This document shows positions 23,445-32,851 of a DNA stretch of 51,259 bases, one piece after another. Numbering within the stretch: position 1 is the first letter of the stretch; each line of letters opens with the position of its first letter. The stretch lies in assembly GCA_937858715.1 (NCBI GenBank), contig CALLZY010000031.1, forward strand, positions 1 to 51,259, read 5' to 3'. The translations under genes and the position numbers were made by a program. Source of the DNA: an uncultured Chitinophagaceae bacterium. Its GTDB lineage: Bacteria > Bacteroidota > Bacteroidia > Chitinophagales > Chitinophagaceae. A model generated the notes under the pieces. The model did not search any database. It was not told the DNA's origin and saw only the letters and a list, made by a program, of their open reading frames with translations.

Positions 23445-24812
23445 TTATGCTTCAGAAAAATATTTATGGAAATAAGGAATAGTTTCAATTCCCTTGTAAT
23501 AGTTTTCCAGATTGTATTTTTCATTAGGGCTGTGCAGATTGTCGTTGTCCAGACCGAAGCCCATGAATACAATCTTAACACCTAATTCTCTTTCTAAAAT
23601 TGAACAGATAGGAATACTGCCGCCACCACGAACTGGGATAGGAACTTTTCCAAAAGTTGTTTCCAACGCTTTTGAAGCTGCTTTGTATCCTTTGCTGTCA
23701 ATAGGTGTAAGATATGCTTCGCCGCCGTGATGCAGTTCTGCTTTTACTTCAACACATGCCGGAGCAACAGATTTGAAGTAATTGAGCAGCAGCTCAGATA
23801 TCTTTTCAGATTTTTGGTTGGGTACCAGCCTTGCTGAAATCTTTGCATAAGCTTTTGAAGGCAGGACCGTTTTTGCGCCTTCGCCAATATAACCGCCCCA
23901 GATGCCATTTAATTCAAGTGTAGGTCTTGTGCCGGTGCGTTCAAAAGTTGTGAATCCTTTTTCGCCCCACAATTCTTTTACTCCTAAATCATCTTTATAC
24001 TCCTGTTCGTCGTAAGGGGCCATGTTCAGCATTTTTCTTTCTTCGTCTGATGAAAGTAGCACATCATCATAGAATCCTGGAATTGTGATGTGGTTGTTTT
24101 CATCATGACAGCCTGCAATCATCTTTGCAAGGATAGTAATTGGGTTTGCCACAGCGCCGCCATACGTACCGCTGTGCAGGTCACGGTTGGCACCTGTTAC
24201 TTCTACCTGAATATAACTGAGACCTCTCATACCCACATCCAATGATGGTGTGTCCATACTAAGAAGTGAACTGTCGCTGATGAGAATGACATCGCATTTC
24301 AACAAATCTTTGTGAGAGGCCACAAAAGGCCCGAGGTTTGGTGAACCTACTTCTTCTTCACCTTCAATCAGGAATTTTATGTTGGTAGTAAGACTGCCGG
24401 TCTGGCTCATTATTTCCAATGCTTTTACATGCATATAGAACTGCCCTTTATCATCGGCTGAACCTCTTGCAAAAATTTTTCCGTCCTTTATTACAGGTTC
24501 AAACGGGCCGCTGTGCCATAGTTCAAGCGGATCGGCAGGCTGCACATCGTAGTGGCCATACACAAGCACTGTTGGTTTTGCCGGGTCAATTATTTTTTCG
24601 CCATACACCACCGGGTGTCCAGCAGTAGGCATTACTTCTGCTTTATCACATCCGGCAGCCAATAAACTCTTTTTTACTGCTTCGGCGCATTTCAGCATAT
24701 CGTCTTTGTGTTCACTTTTAGCACTTATTGACGGAATGCGGAGCAGGTCCAGCATTTCATTCAGAAAACGTTCATTGTGTTGTTCCTGGTAGTCTTTCCA
24801 TTGTTGTGACAT
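23445..24812 (-). CDS. M20-family metallopeptidase (dipeptidase-like)
   Basis: A 455-residue cytosolic zinc peptidase; no signal peptide is seen. Catalytic-domain motifs are VLVYGHYDVQPAD (zinc His87, with Asp89 beside the metal), ARGSADDKGQ (bridging Asp near 120) and FLIEGEEEVGSPNL (catalytic Glu and zinc Glu near 150-154). The lid domain follows (DLHSGTYGGAVANP), then the final His in GLDNDNLHSPNE. This pattern is that of the M20 peptidases related to CNDP dipeptidase. It is a single gene with its own terminator. Physiological substrate is probably short peptides. Confidence 0.93.
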   Translation of the reverse strand: MSQQWKDYQEQHNERFLNEMLDLLRIPSISAKSEHKDDMLKCAEAVKKSLLAAGCDKAEVMPTAGHPVVYGEKIIDPAKPTVLVYGHYDVQPADPLELWHSGPFEPVIKDGKIFARGSADDKGQFYMHVKALEIMSQTGSLTTNIKFLIEGEEEVGSPNLGPFVASHKDLLKCDVILISDSSLLSMDTPSLDVGMRGLSYIQVEVTGANRDLHSGTYGGAVANPITILAKMIAGCHDENNHITIPGFYDDVLLSSDEERKMLNMAPYDEQEYKDDLGVKELWGEKGFTTFERTGTRPTLELNGIWGGYIGEGAKTVLPSKAYAKISARLVPNQKSEKISELLLNYFKSVAPACVEVKAELHHGGEAYLTPIDSKGYKAASKALETTFGKVPIPVRGGGSIPICSILERELGVKIVFMGFGLDNDNLHSPNEKYNLENYYKGIETIPYFHKYFSEA

Positions 24813-25015
24813 AATAGTATGTTTTTGGGATAACGAAGTTAAGCGGTTTTAGGTGAACCGGGTGTGTCTCTGTTATTGTGAAATTCAGGATAACTTAAAA
24901 TACCCGCTACCACGTATTGCACAACCAATATCTATTTTTTACCTTTCAAAAAAAGCATTTAAGCCTGCCAGCTGGAGATTGTATGCATCCGGTGGTTGTT
25001 ATAAAAAATATATTT

Positions 25016-26848
25016 ATGCGAAACCTGCTTCTCCAATTTTCCTGTATCGCCTTTACCCTGCAATCAGCGGCTCAGTTAACTCCTTTTAAAGACGAAAAGA
25101 ATAAATACGGTTATAAAGACGAAAAAGGGACGGTTGCCATACCCGCTCAATACGACCTCGCCCTGCCAGAGTCAGAATACTTTCTCGCAGTAAACAAAGG
25201 CTATAAAGAAGTGATGGAAAACGGAGCTCCCAAAGTAATAGCCTGGGGTAAATGGGGGTTTCTCAATACAAAAGGACAACAGCTCATTCCCTTTAAATAT
25301 GATATGGTGAAACCTGTTACCCACGGACATTTTATTGTAAACACAGGTGCGAAGCCTTATGGAAACGAATGGCTCACAGGCGGCAAATGGGGCAGTATCG
25401 ATCTGCTACAAAAAGCCATTTTTCCTGTGAAATATGATATGATTCGTGAAGCAGGTGGCGATAAATGGCTGGTGAATAGCGGCGGTAAATTTTATTTCAA
25501 TGCTAACGGTGTGCTGCCTGATCATAAGCAGCCTGGTAAATGGGGTATTGGTAATAACGAAGGAAAGGAAGTAGTAAAACCAGCTTATGTATCCTTGCAG
25601 ATTGGCTGGGAAAATAATTTCATTGTGCAGGATGCGCTGACCAAAAAATACGGGCTGCTGTCGTATGATGGCAAACCAAAAATTCCGTTAGTATATGACG
25701 AACTGTACGACTTCAACAAAGGAGCAGCATTGGCCAAAAAACAGGGCAAATACGGTTTCATTGGCACCCAAAACCAGGTTATTCTTCCCTTTATGTATGA
25801 TGAAGTGTATGAAAAAAATTTATACGCCGCCGGTACTATACGGGTTAAAAAAGACGGCCGGATTTTTTCAATAGATGCCGGCGGAAGAGAAGCAGTGAAA
25901 TCGCCTGAACCGTTTGAATCAGCTTATGTAAAAGCGATGGCTGCAGCGGCCAGTACGGAACAAAGAAGAAAAGCACTTAACAATTATTTCAATGGCATCT
26001 GGGATATTAAACTTCCCAGGGACGATGTGAAATTCTTGCTGGAAGACAAGGTTCGCCAAATGATAAGCACTGATTTCTATGTTTTGTACCACTTCCGGCT
26101 GGATCAGTTCGCCGCACGCAAAGATTACACCGCCTACCTGGTAACCGATTCGGTTTACCGGAAAGCAATGACAGCCGAACAACTGAGTACCCTAGGATTT
26201 TATACCAATTATCAGATGGGCCAAAGCGGAACACTGATATACAACCAGACCACTGGCCAAACCGCTCCATCTCCTAAAATTCCCTGGCAAGCCAGCGCTC
26301 CGTATCCCGGTTATGGTTGGGGCAAACTGGTGAGCAGCGACCCGCCGGCGCCTGTATATGCGAATACCAACACCCCGGCCGTTTCAACCTTTATACCAGC
26401 CGAAGCTCAGGAATTGGTAGGGCATGGATATTATAAAGACACTTCCTTTACTGATTTTTGGGGCGATTACCATGCCATCACTAAAATTATACAGGTCAAA
26501 TCAATAAGTGGTGATTTTGCAGAAGTGCAATACTTTATGTCTAACAGCACTGAGCTCAGAAGCGGACGGATTCTGTGGAAACAGATTACCGGTTATGGCT
26601 CGGCATACAAACCCTTACAAAAATGGTATAGCAGCTGCCGCAATTGCAGTGGCTCCGGTTATGTTCAAACCAGCACCACTTACAAACACACCAATGACTA
26701 CGAATACACACTGGGTGTAAAGCAAACCATTACCACCACCAGTTATTCCAGCCGTTCCTGCAACGGCTGCGGTGGTTGCGGAATGTCGCCTAATGATGGA
26801 AGTCCTTATGAATGGCGGATTCCGTATTTTTCGAAGAAAAGAAAGTAA
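25016..26848 (+). CDS. Exported WG-repeat protein with zinc-ribbon-like C-terminus
   Basis: A 610-residue protein; I chose ATG 25016 since a Sec signal peptide starts there (MRNLLLQFSCIAFTLQSAAQ). Residues about 25-300 contain at least six WG repeats, with units such as KYGYKDEKGTVAIPAQYD and KWGFLNTKGQQLIPFKYD. A middle region of unknown fold follows. Near the C-terminus, CRNCSGSG (541-548) and CNGCGGCG (582-589) resemble the paired CxxCxGxG motifs of the DnaJ zinc domain. WG repeats are thought to form binding scaffolds. The gene is alone and convergent with dinB. Function unknown. Confidence 0.85.
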   Translation: MRNLLLQFSCIAFTLQSAAQLTPFKDEKNKYGYKDEKGTVAIPAQYDLALPESEYFLAVNKGYKEVMENGAPKVIAWGKWGFLNTKGQQLIPFKYDMVKPVTHGHFIVNTGAKPYGNEWLTGGKWGSIDLLQKAIFPVKYDMIREAGGDKWLVNSGGKFYFNANGVLPDHKQPGKWGIGNNEGKEVVKPAYVSLQIGWENNFIVQDALTKKYGLLSYDGKPKIPLVYDELYDFNKGAALAKKQGKYGFIGTQNQVILPFMYDEVYEKNLYAAGTIRVKKDGRIFSIDAGGREAVKSPEPFESAYVKAMAAAASTEQRRKALNNYFNGIWDIKLPRDDVKFLLEDKVRQMISTDFYVLYHFRLDQFAARKDYTAYLVTDSVYRKAMTAEQLSTLGFYTNYQMGQSGTLIYNQTTGQTAPSPKIPWQASAPYPGYGWGKLVSSDPPAPVYANTNTPAVSTFIPAEAQELVGHGYYKDTSFTDFWGDYHAITKIIQVKSISGDFAEVQYFMSNSTELRSGRILWKQITGYGSAYKPLQKWYSSCRNCSGSGYVQTSTTYKHTNDYEYTLGVKQTITTTSYSSRSCNGCGGCGMSPNDGSPYEWRIPYFSKKRK

Positions 26849-26887
26849 AGAAAGACTAAAAGCGGCTGCTGCTGTAATCCGGCTTCT

Positions 26888-28045
26888 TTATTCTTTCTTC
26901 TTCGCATTGACAGCCCTGGTCATAATCTTGCTGCCAAACCGGTCTTTAATATCATCTACTGCATTATAAAGTTTGAGCTTCTCCACATTGTTCTCAAACA
27001 AACTCATTTGCATGGTAATTGGGATCATGTGGGTAAAGCGTACACCCAGCAGACGGACAGGTCTTCCTTTCTCCCAGTTTTTGTTAAACAGATCTTTCAC
27101 TTTTGCAATCAGCGCATCGTCAAGCGCAGTGTAATCAATCGTTTCCTGGCAAGTGGTGGTTTCAAAATCAGAGTACCGTATTTTAACTGTTACGCAGCCG
27201 GTCATCTTTTCATCCTCACGAAGTGAATAAGCTGTTTTCTCCGTGAGCCGCACTAATTCTTTATACAAAAAATCAATGTCAGTATAATCTTTGTCGAACG
27301 TATTTTCATGGCTCATGCTTTTTTGTTTCCATTCGGCTGTGATGGTTGCACTGCCCCGGCCCCAGGCTTTGTGCCAGAGTTCTTCGCCCCACTTGCCAGC
27401 AATACGTTCCATATGCTCGACAGGTGTTTTGGCGATGTCTTCGATTGTGTAAATTCCATAACTTTTCAGATGCTGCTCTGTCTGTTTACCTACACCGTTA
27501 ATTTTTTCGATGCCCAGTGGCCACAGAAATTCTGTTTCTTTTCCATGCGGTATTTCAAGAAAGCCATTGGGCTTGGCTTCATTAGTTGCCATTTTGCTTA
27601 TGAATCTTGCAGAAGAAAGTCCACAGGAAATAGGAAGTCCGGTTTTGTCAATTATTAACTGCCGCAGTTCTTTTGTGTAATTGCTAACACCAAAAAATTT
27701 ATCCATTCCCGACAGATCTATATAGAATTCGTCAATACTGGCTTTTTCAAACGAAGGCACTTTCGATTCAATGATTTCTGTTACCCATCTTGAATATTTG
27801 CTGTAATCTCCCCTGCTGGCATTTGTAACTATTGCCTCGGGGCAGAGTTGTAATGCCTTCTTCATCGGCATGGCCGAATGGATACCAAACCTTCTGGCTT
27901 CATAACTGCAGGCAGCCACTACTCCTCTTTCAAAACCACCTACTAATACAGGTTTGCCTTTTAATATGGGATTGTTGATTATTTCGACTGAAACAAAAAA
28001 AGAGTCAAGATCGAAATGGGCAATATGGTTTTTTGCTGCGGACAC
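26888..28045 (-). CDS. dinB: DNA polymerase IV (DinB, Y family)
   Basis: A 385-residue error-prone translesion polymerase. The catalytic carboxylates are visible in HFDLDSFFVSVE (Asp12) and ASIDEFYIDLSG (Asp105, Glu106). Other Y-family signatures are CSYEARRFGIHSAMP and GLSSARFISKMATNEAKPNG; the helix-hairpin-helix thumb (INGVGKQTEQHLKSYGI) and the little-finger domain follow. The C-terminal MQMSLFEN segment resembles a beta-clamp-binding motif. A TAAATTTG -7 box ends seven bases before the ATG. The gene is convergent with the WG-repeat gene with a 39-base gap. Confidence 0.96.
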   Translation of the reverse strand: MSAAKNHIAHFDLDSFFVSVEIINNPILKGKPVLVGGFERGVVAACSYEARRFGIHSAMPMKKALQLCPEAIVTNASRGDYSKYSRWVTEIIESKVPSFEKASIDEFYIDLSGMDKFFGVSNYTKELRQLIIDKTGLPISCGLSSARFISKMATNEAKPNGFLEIPHGKETEFLWPLGIEKINGVGKQTEQHLKSYGIYTIEDIAKTPVEHMERIAGKWGEELWHKAWGRGSATITAEWKQKSMSHENTFDKDYTDIDFLYKELVRLTEKTAYSLREDEKMTGCVTVKIRYSDFETTTCQETIDYTALDDALIAKVKDLFNKNWEKGRPVRLLGVRFTHMIPITMQMSLFENNVEKLKLYNAVDDIKDRFGSKIMTRAVNAKKKE

Positions 28046-28052
28046 TTTTAGT

Positions 28053-28060
28053 CAAATTTA
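28053..28060 (-). promoter_or_regulatory. -7 box of dinB (TAAATTTG)
   Basis: Minus-strand TAAATTTG matches TAnnTTTG exactly and ends seven bases before the dinB ATG, implying a leader of only a few bases. Confidence 0.45.
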
Positions 28061-28110
28061 CAGCAAACTTTCAGGCCCGTTACTGCAGAAAATTGTAATG
28101 CGGAAGAAAA

Positions 28111-28980
28111 TTATTCTTTGATGAGTTTCAGTATTTTATCGTTGATTCTTACAATATAAATGCCGGCAGTTACTGCTGGCGGAAGTTCAATTGAGTTGGC
28201 GGCCGAAATACTGAATGGTATATTTCTGCCGGTTAAATCGCTGATGCTGATATTTTTTGAATTAATCTCAGCAGGTTTCAGCCCAAGTAATGAAAATTTA
28301 TTTCCTGAACGGAGAGGATTAGGATATAACGTGACAGATGTGCTATGACTGTTGCTTACATAAACAGTTTTTGAGTAGGATATTTTTCCGTCTGCTTCTG
28401 TTAGTTTAATCCTGTAATATGCTGCCGGATCTGCAAAAAAAGACATGTCTTCATAAGTGTATTTTCTTTCTGCAATAGAAGACTCTTTACAGTCAATTGC
28501 ACTTATGCTTATGAAAGAGATGCCATCTGTACTTTTCTCGAGTTCAATTTTTTCATTAGGAGCTTCAAAAACTGTTGCCCAGTTGATAACAGCTTTTCTT
28601 TGTTCGTTTACAGACACGGTAAAAGAACGGAGTTTAGCTGGTAGTATCTGTAGTGGGGTTATAGTGAAATCGTTACATGTCTGCAGTGCCGGATTTGTAA
28701 TTACAGATGTTATACTTGTGATTGGGTTGGCAGAACAGGGATAACTGATTGCCACATTGCCGGAGCTATTGGCTGTTCCCTGCATAACCAGCCCGAAACT
28801 ATTATAAACAGACACGGTTGAATTAGGAATTGCTAATTGGATATTGATGTAACAACTCCCGTTGATCATAACCGGCGAACCAAGAATTCCGACGGACGAT
28901 GGACATTGGGCTGATAAATGGCTGAATTCAGTAATTAAGCAAATCGAAATCAGAAAAAAAGCCCTGAGTGTTTTTTTCAT
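28111..28980 (-). CDS. Secreted protein with type IX secretion sorting domain
   Basis: A 289-residue protein with a Sec signal peptide (ending SHLSAQ, about residue 25). The N-terminal part includes short Cys-containing segments (INGSCYINIQL, SYPCSANP) and a fibronectin-like stretch about residues 115-205 (VINWATVFEAPNEKIELEKSTDGISF cut for reading). The C-terminal 75 residues match the T9SS type A sorting domain: SVTLYPNPLRSGNKFSLLG, SISDLTGRN, and the closing GIYIVRINDKILKLIKE. It would be exported across the outer membrane and the tail removed. The cargo function is unknown; no catalytic motif is seen. Confidence 0.87.
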   Translation of the reverse strand: MKKTLRAFFLISICLITEFSHLSAQCPSSVGILGSPVMINGSCYINIQLAIPNSTVSVYNSFGLVMQGTANSSGNVAISYPCSANPITSITSVITNPALQTCNDFTITPLQILPAKLRSFTVSVNEQRKAVINWATVFEAPNEKIELEKSTDGISFISISAIDCKESSIAERKYTYEDMSFFADPAAYYRIKLTEADGKISYSKTVYVSNSHSTSVTLYPNPLRSGNKFSLLGLKPAEINSKNISISDLTGRNIPFSISAANSIELPPAVTAGIYIVRINDKILKLIKE

Positions 28981-29089
28981 TTCTAAAGTTTAAATGAAAC
29001 AAAGGGTAACGGATGCTGTCTGAAATCAATAGTGCTGAGGTAAATACGGGTCTAAAGTTAGGTCAGATTTGTATAATCAAAAAAGTTTA

Positions 29090-29611
29090 TTAATCAGCAA
29101 GGTAAATATCAAGCAATCCTTCAGGCAGATCTACTGTAACTGCTTTTTTAGTATGATCTATTTTTTGCAGGGTGCTTTCGTTAAGCGGAATTAGCACTTC
29201 CTTTCCTTTGATATCAAGGCGGCACAGGAGTTGATTGGGTTGTTCGATTACTTCGAGCACATCGCCAAGTTGCTCTTTATCATTGATGATCAGGTAACCG
29301 AGCAAACTGGCTGGCGAGGATTTGGCAGCAAATTTTTTGAAATCAGTTTCTGTCAGCCATACTTTTTTTTGTGAAAGTTTTTGAGCGGCTTCCCTTGTGG
29401 TGATTCCTTCAAGTTTCAGGTAAATTTCTGTTTCTGTTTTCATTGTTGCAGACTCAATAAACCAAGGAATAAATGCCCCCTTTTTGTCTTCAATAAAAAT
29501 TGCCTGCAGGCCTTTCAACGTGGTTTTTTTCCCCAATTCATGCTGTAGCAGCAATTCCCCGGTAAGGCCGTGTGCCGAAACAAATTTTCCTATGTTAATG
29601 TAGTTGGCCAT
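29090..29611 (-). CDS. rimM: 16S rRNA processing protein RimM
   Basis: A 173-residue ribosome maturation factor for the 30S subunit head, which binds ribosomal protein uS19. It starts ANYINIGKFVSAHGLTGELLL, the RimM N-terminal motif, followed by a beta barrel, then the PRC-barrel domain (about 98-170) with LLGYLIIND, LGDVLEVIEQPNQLL and VLIPLNESTLQKID, and ends in PEGLLDIYL. It lies downstream of rpsP on the same strand, after a strong terminator, preserving the common rpsP-rimM neighbourhood. trmD, the usual next gene, is elsewhere. Confidence 0.95.
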   Translation of the reverse strand: MANYINIGKFVSAHGLTGELLLQHELGKKTTLKGLQAIFIEDKKGAFIPWFIESATMKTETEIYLKLEGITTREAAQKLSQKKVWLTETDFKKFAAKSSPASLLGYLIINDKEQLGDVLEVIEQPNQLLCRLDIKGKEVLIPLNESTLQKIDHTKKAVTVDLPEGLLDIYLAD

Positions 29612-29648
29612 TATTGTACGAATTTACATCGAATAGGTTTTTAACTTC

Positions 29649-29682
29649 ATAAAAAAATCCTCTCCGAAAAAGGGAGAGGATT
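29649..29682 (-). terminator. Strong terminator between rpsP and rimM
   Basis: Perfect 10-bp stem AATCCTCTCC / GGAGAGGATT with a 7-base loop, then seven T on the minus strand. It lies 27 bases after the rpsP stop, so rpsP would be made at higher level than rimM. Confidence 0.85.
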
Positions 29683-29709
29683 AAGAACTTTCAGGTTTTG
29701 CATGAGGTT

Positions 29710-30156
29710 TTATCCTTCTGCACCAGCATCACCTTCGGCTTTTTGCTCTGGCCTGCGGCCTGGCATTGTGCGTCTGGCTCTTCTCTGGCGTTGTGCTTCT
29801 TCCTGGCGTCTTTTCACCTGTGCTTCATGTTCTGCAGTCCACTTGGTGAATTTTTCCATCGCAGCAGCTTCATCAAAAAGGCCCAGCCCCACACCACGGA
29901 GCAGGTGTTTCAGGAATAATACACCTTTAAAGCTCAGGATACGGCGAACAGTGTCAGTTGGTGTAGCACCTTTGTTCAGCCATTCAAGGGCTTTTTGACG
30001 GTCAAGCTGGATAGTAGCTGGAACTGTCAGGGGGTTGTAAGTACCTAATTTTTGGATGAATTTGCCGTCACGGGGTGCCCGTGAGTCGGCTACTACGATG
30101 AAGTAGAAGGGTCTTTTTTTTGACCCGTGTCTTTGAAGACGGATTTTTGCTGACAT
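29710..30156 (-). CDS. rpsP: 30S ribosomal protein bS16
   Basis: A 148-residue ribosomal protein; I chose ATG 30156 ([20 protein letters not shown], the universal bS16 start) rather than the longer frame. The core spans residues 1 to about 80 ([22 protein letters not shown], read in parts; [16 protein letters not shown]). It carries a long C-terminal extension, Lys/Arg/Glu/Ala-rich, of about 60 residues, as is common in Bacteroidota bS16. A TATCTTTG -7 box lies about 60 bases upstream. Confidence 0.96.
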   Translation of the reverse strand: MSAKIRLQRHGSKKRPFYFIVVADSRAPRDGKFIQKLGTYNPLTVPATIQLDRQKALEWLNKGATPTDTVRRILSFKGVLFLKHLLRGVGLGLFDEAAAMEKFTKWTAEHEAQVKRRQEEAQRQRRARRTMPGRRPEQKAEGDAGAEG

Positions 30157-30215
30157 AAATAGAAATTTAACAGCGTTAAACAATAATTGTTGGCTTCCGG
30201 CTTAATGCCGGGCGG

Positions 30216-30223
30216 CAAAGATA
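30216..30223 (-). promoter_or_regulatory. -7 box of rpsP (TATCTTTG)
   Basis: Minus-strand TATCTTTG, the same word as ahead of trmD, ffh and metZ; 59 bases before the rpsP ATG. A small CCGGC/GCCGG hairpin (30197-30211) falls in the predicted leader and could be a regulatory structure. Confidence 0.5.
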
Positions 30224-30299
30224 AAAAGAAAGTTGGAAAAGAGAAGCTTCGTAGGTTAAAAGTTTGACCTGAAGATTAACATAGCCTGTAATTTTAATT

Positions 30300-31625
30300 T
30301 TATTTCCTCATTCCCGGCATCATTTTGCCAAAAGCACCCATTTTATTCATGTTTTTCATCATTTGGCGCATCTGGTCGAACTGCTTCATGAAGTTATTTA
30401 CATCTTGTAAATCCTTACCTGCTCCTTTTGCAATACGTTTTTTCCGGCTTTGGTCAATGAGATCCGGGTCAGCTCTTTCTTCCGGTGTCATGGAATTAAT
30501 CATGGCCTCAATGCCTTTGAAAGAATTGTCGTCAATATCAAGGTCTTTAACCTTGCTCCCCATACCGGGAATCATGCCAAGCAAATCTTTCATGTTGCCC
30601 ATTTTTTTGATTTGCTCTAATTGCACTTTAAAATCGGCGAAGTCGAATTTATTCTTCCGGATTTTTGCTTCCAGTTTTTTGGCCTGAACTTCATCAAACT
30701 GCTCTTGTGCTTTTTCTACCAGTGAGGTAATATCGCCCATTCCTAAGATGCGCTGCGCCATCCTTTCGGGATAGAATACATCCAGCGTATCCATTTTTTC
30801 ACCGCTGCTGGTGAACTTAATGGGCTTGTTAACTGTGTATTTGATGGAGATGGCGGCACCGCCCCGGGTATCGCCGTCTAATTTTGTGAGCACCACACCA
30901 CTAAAGTCGAGCCTTTCGTTAAATGCTTTTGCAGTGTTTACCGCATCCTGACCGGTCATGCTGTCCACTACAAAAAGGATTTCCTGCGGGTTCACCGCAT
31001 TCTTGATATTGGCCACTTCGGTCATCATTACTTCATCCACTGCAAGACGGCCGGCTGTGTCAATTATTACTACATTTTTGTTTCTGCTGCGGGCTTCTTT
31101 TACAGCAGCCTGAGCTATTGAAATGGCATCTTTGTTTTCAGGCTCAATATAGACATCCACACCAATTTGCTCTCCTAGAACCCTTAATTGTTCCATGGCC
31201 GCCGGCCTGTAAATGTCAGCAGCCACCAACAAGGGAGAAAGTGCCTTTTTTGTTTTAAGATAATTGGCCAGTTTGCCACTAAATGTTGTTTTACCAGAGC
31301 CTTGCAAGCCCGCAATAAGAATAACGGCGGGGTTTCCTTTTGCGTTAAAAGAGGCTTCTTCTCCGCCCATCAGTTCAGCCAGCTCATCTTTAACAATTTT
31401 AACCATTAGCTGACCAGGGGAAATGGCATTGATTACCTTTTCCCCCATTGCTTTGTCTTTTACTTTATCAGTAAACTCCTTGGCTATTTTATAGTTCACA
31501 TCGGCATCAACCAATGCCCTGCGGATGTCTTTTACAGTTGATGCAATATTGAGTTCAGTAATTCGCCCCTGACCTTTTAAATTTTTAAAGGCCGATTCTA
31601 ATTTCTCCTGTAAACTGTTGAACAT
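30300..31625 (-). CDS. ffh: Signal recognition particle GTPase Ffh (SRP54)
   Basis: A 441-residue cytosolic GTPase that binds signal sequences and 4.5S RNA and docks with FtsY for cotranslational membrane targeting. The N domain is followed by the G domain with GLQGSGKTT (106-114), DTAGRLAVDE, TKLDGDTRGG and the GMGD closing loop, then the Met-rich M domain ending in MRQMMKNMNKMGAFGKMMPGM. Length and motifs are standard. It lies between rpoD (upstream, separated by a terminator) and rpsP on the same strand. Confidence 0.97.
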   Translation of the reverse strand: MFNSLQEKLESAFKNLKGQGRITELNIASTVKDIRRALVDADVNYKIAKEFTDKVKDKAMGEKVINAISPGQLMVKIVKDELAELMGGEEASFNAKGNPAVILIAGLQGSGKTTFSGKLANYLKTKKALSPLLVAADIYRPAAMEQLRVLGEQIGVDVYIEPENKDAISIAQAAVKEARSRNKNVVIIDTAGRLAVDEVMMTEVANIKNAVNPQEILFVVDSMTGQDAVNTAKAFNERLDFSGVVLTKLDGDTRGGAAISIKYTVNKPIKFTSSGEKMDTLDVFYPERMAQRILGMGDITSLVEKAQEQFDEVQAKKLEAKIRKNKFDFADFKVQLEQIKKMGNMKDLLGMIPGMGSKVKDLDIDDNSFKGIEAMINSMTPEERADPDLIDQSRKKRIAKGAGKDLQDVNNFMKQFDQMRQMMKNMNKMGAFGKMMPGMRK

Positions 31626-31656
31626 AAATAAACTATTTTCACTTTTTACTAATTAA

Positions 31657-31681
31657 AAAGTGAACACCAGATGTTCACTTT
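31657..31681 (-). terminator. Terminator of the primary sigma factor gene
   Basis: Perfect 10-bp stem AAAGTGAACA / TGTTCACTTT with a 5-base loop, followed on the minus strand by TTTTTAATTAG. It lies between the sigma gene and ffh. Confidence 0.75.
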
Positions 31682-31696
31682 CTAATTTTTGAGCCG

Positions 31697-31704
31697 CAAA
31701 GATA
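31697..31704 (-). promoter_or_regulatory. -7 box of ffh (TATCTTTG)
   Basis: Minus-strand TATCTTTG 71 bases before the ffh ATG. The predicted transcript would begin just before the sigma-gene terminator hairpin, which would then lie in the ffh leader, so its use is uncertain. Confidence 0.35.
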
Positions 31705-31743
31705 AAAATGTAAAATTTCTTGTCGTTATAAAGTTTTTTGGGT

Positions 31744-32610
31744 TTAGCCTAAATAAGTTCTTAAAAGATTGCTTCTGCCTGAGGTTTTCAGTTTCGTAAT
31801 GGCCTTGTCTTTAATTTGCCTTACTCTTTCCCTGGTTAAACTGAATTTTTCTCCAATGTCCTCAAGGCTCATAGGATGGTCTATCCCTATGCCAAAGAAA
31901 TAACAAATCACTTCTTTTTGCCTGTCTGTAAGTGTTTTTAATGACCGGTCAATCTCGGTTTTAAGTGATTGTTTATGATACAGTTCACCGTCTGTTTTTT
32001 CGGCATTTGGATTTTCCATCACATCAATAAGCGTATTTTCTTCACCATCAGAAAGAGGTGAGTCCATGCTTACATGCCTGGCGTTGATGCTTAGCGAGGA
32101 ACGGACTTCTTCCAGTTCCATATCCAGCACATCGGCCAGTTCTTCGGCAGTTGGCTCCCGTTCATACTGTTGTTCCAGTTGAGTGTATGCCTTCTGAATT
32201 CGGTTGGTCAGCCCCACTTTATTCAGAGGGAGTCTTACTATTCTGGCTTGTTCGGCCAAAGCCTGCAATATGCACTGGCGAATCCACCAGACAGCATAGG
32301 AGATAAACTTAAAACCCCTGGTTTCGTCAAAGCGCTGGGCGGCTTTTATGAGGCCAAGATTACCTTCATTAATAAGGTCAGGCAGAGAAAGCCCCTGATT
32401 TTGGTATTGTTTGGCAACAGACACCACAAAACGCAGGTTAGCTTTTGTCAACCTGTCAAGTGCTTTTTGATCTCCTTGCTTAATTAATGTGGCTAATTTT
32501 ACCTCCTCTTCTGGGGTAATGAGTTCGACTTTGCCGATCTCCTGGAGATATTTTTCCAAACTTTGAGATTCCCGATTCGTAATCGACTTCGAGATCTTTA
32601 ATTGTCTCAT
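31744..32610 (-). CDS. rpoD: Primary sigma factor RpoD/SigA, short Bacteroidota type
   Basis: A 288-residue sigma-70 factor; I chose ATG 32610 ([22 protein letters not shown]), two codons after another possible Met. It has region 1.2 ([20 protein letters not shown]), region 2 ([31 protein letters not shown] read in parts; [20 protein letters not shown]), region 3 and region 4 ([25 protein letters not shown] cut for reading). Region 1.1 and the long non-conserved insert are missing, as in the primary sigma of Bacteroidota that reads TAnnTTTG/TTG promoters. Monocistronic with its own terminator. Confidence 0.95.
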   Translation of the reverse strand: MRQLKISKSITNRESQSLEKYLQEIGKVELITPEEEVKLATLIKQGDQKALDRLTKANLRFVVSVAKQYQNQGLSLPDLINEGNLGLIKAAQRFDETRGFKFISYAVWWIRQCILQALAEQARIVRLPLNKVGLTNRIQKAYTQLEQQYEREPTAEELADVLDMELEEVRSSLSINARHVSMDSPLSDGEENTLIDVMENPNAEKTDGELYHKQSLKTEIDRSLKTLTDRQKEVICYFFGIGIDHPMSLEDIGEKFSLTRERVRQIKDKAITKLKTSGRSNLLRTYLG

Positions 32611-32753
32611 GCTCATAGGTATGGCTTTGAATGGTGTATTTTAAGGGTTCAGAATTCTTTTACGTTTTAACACAAAAAAATACCCACAACGCTGATTTTC
32701 TTGGTTTTTACTTACGTAACTATAAGCAATTTAGGTAAAACCATGGTAAAGAC

Positions 32754-32761
32754 CAAAATTA
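32754..32761 (-). promoter_or_regulatory. Candidate -7 box of rpoD (TAATTTTG)
   Basis: Minus-strand TAATTTTG matches TAnnTTTG and would give a leader of about 140 bases before the rpoD ATG. No -33 TTG was seen at the right distance. Confidence 0.35.
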
Positions 32762-32851
32762 TTCACTTCTTATTAACGTTTTTTCAGGGGCTTTATTTCT
32801 GTCGTGCTGCCAGAATTTGCTAAATGGGGAAAATAATTATATAAATTATTT

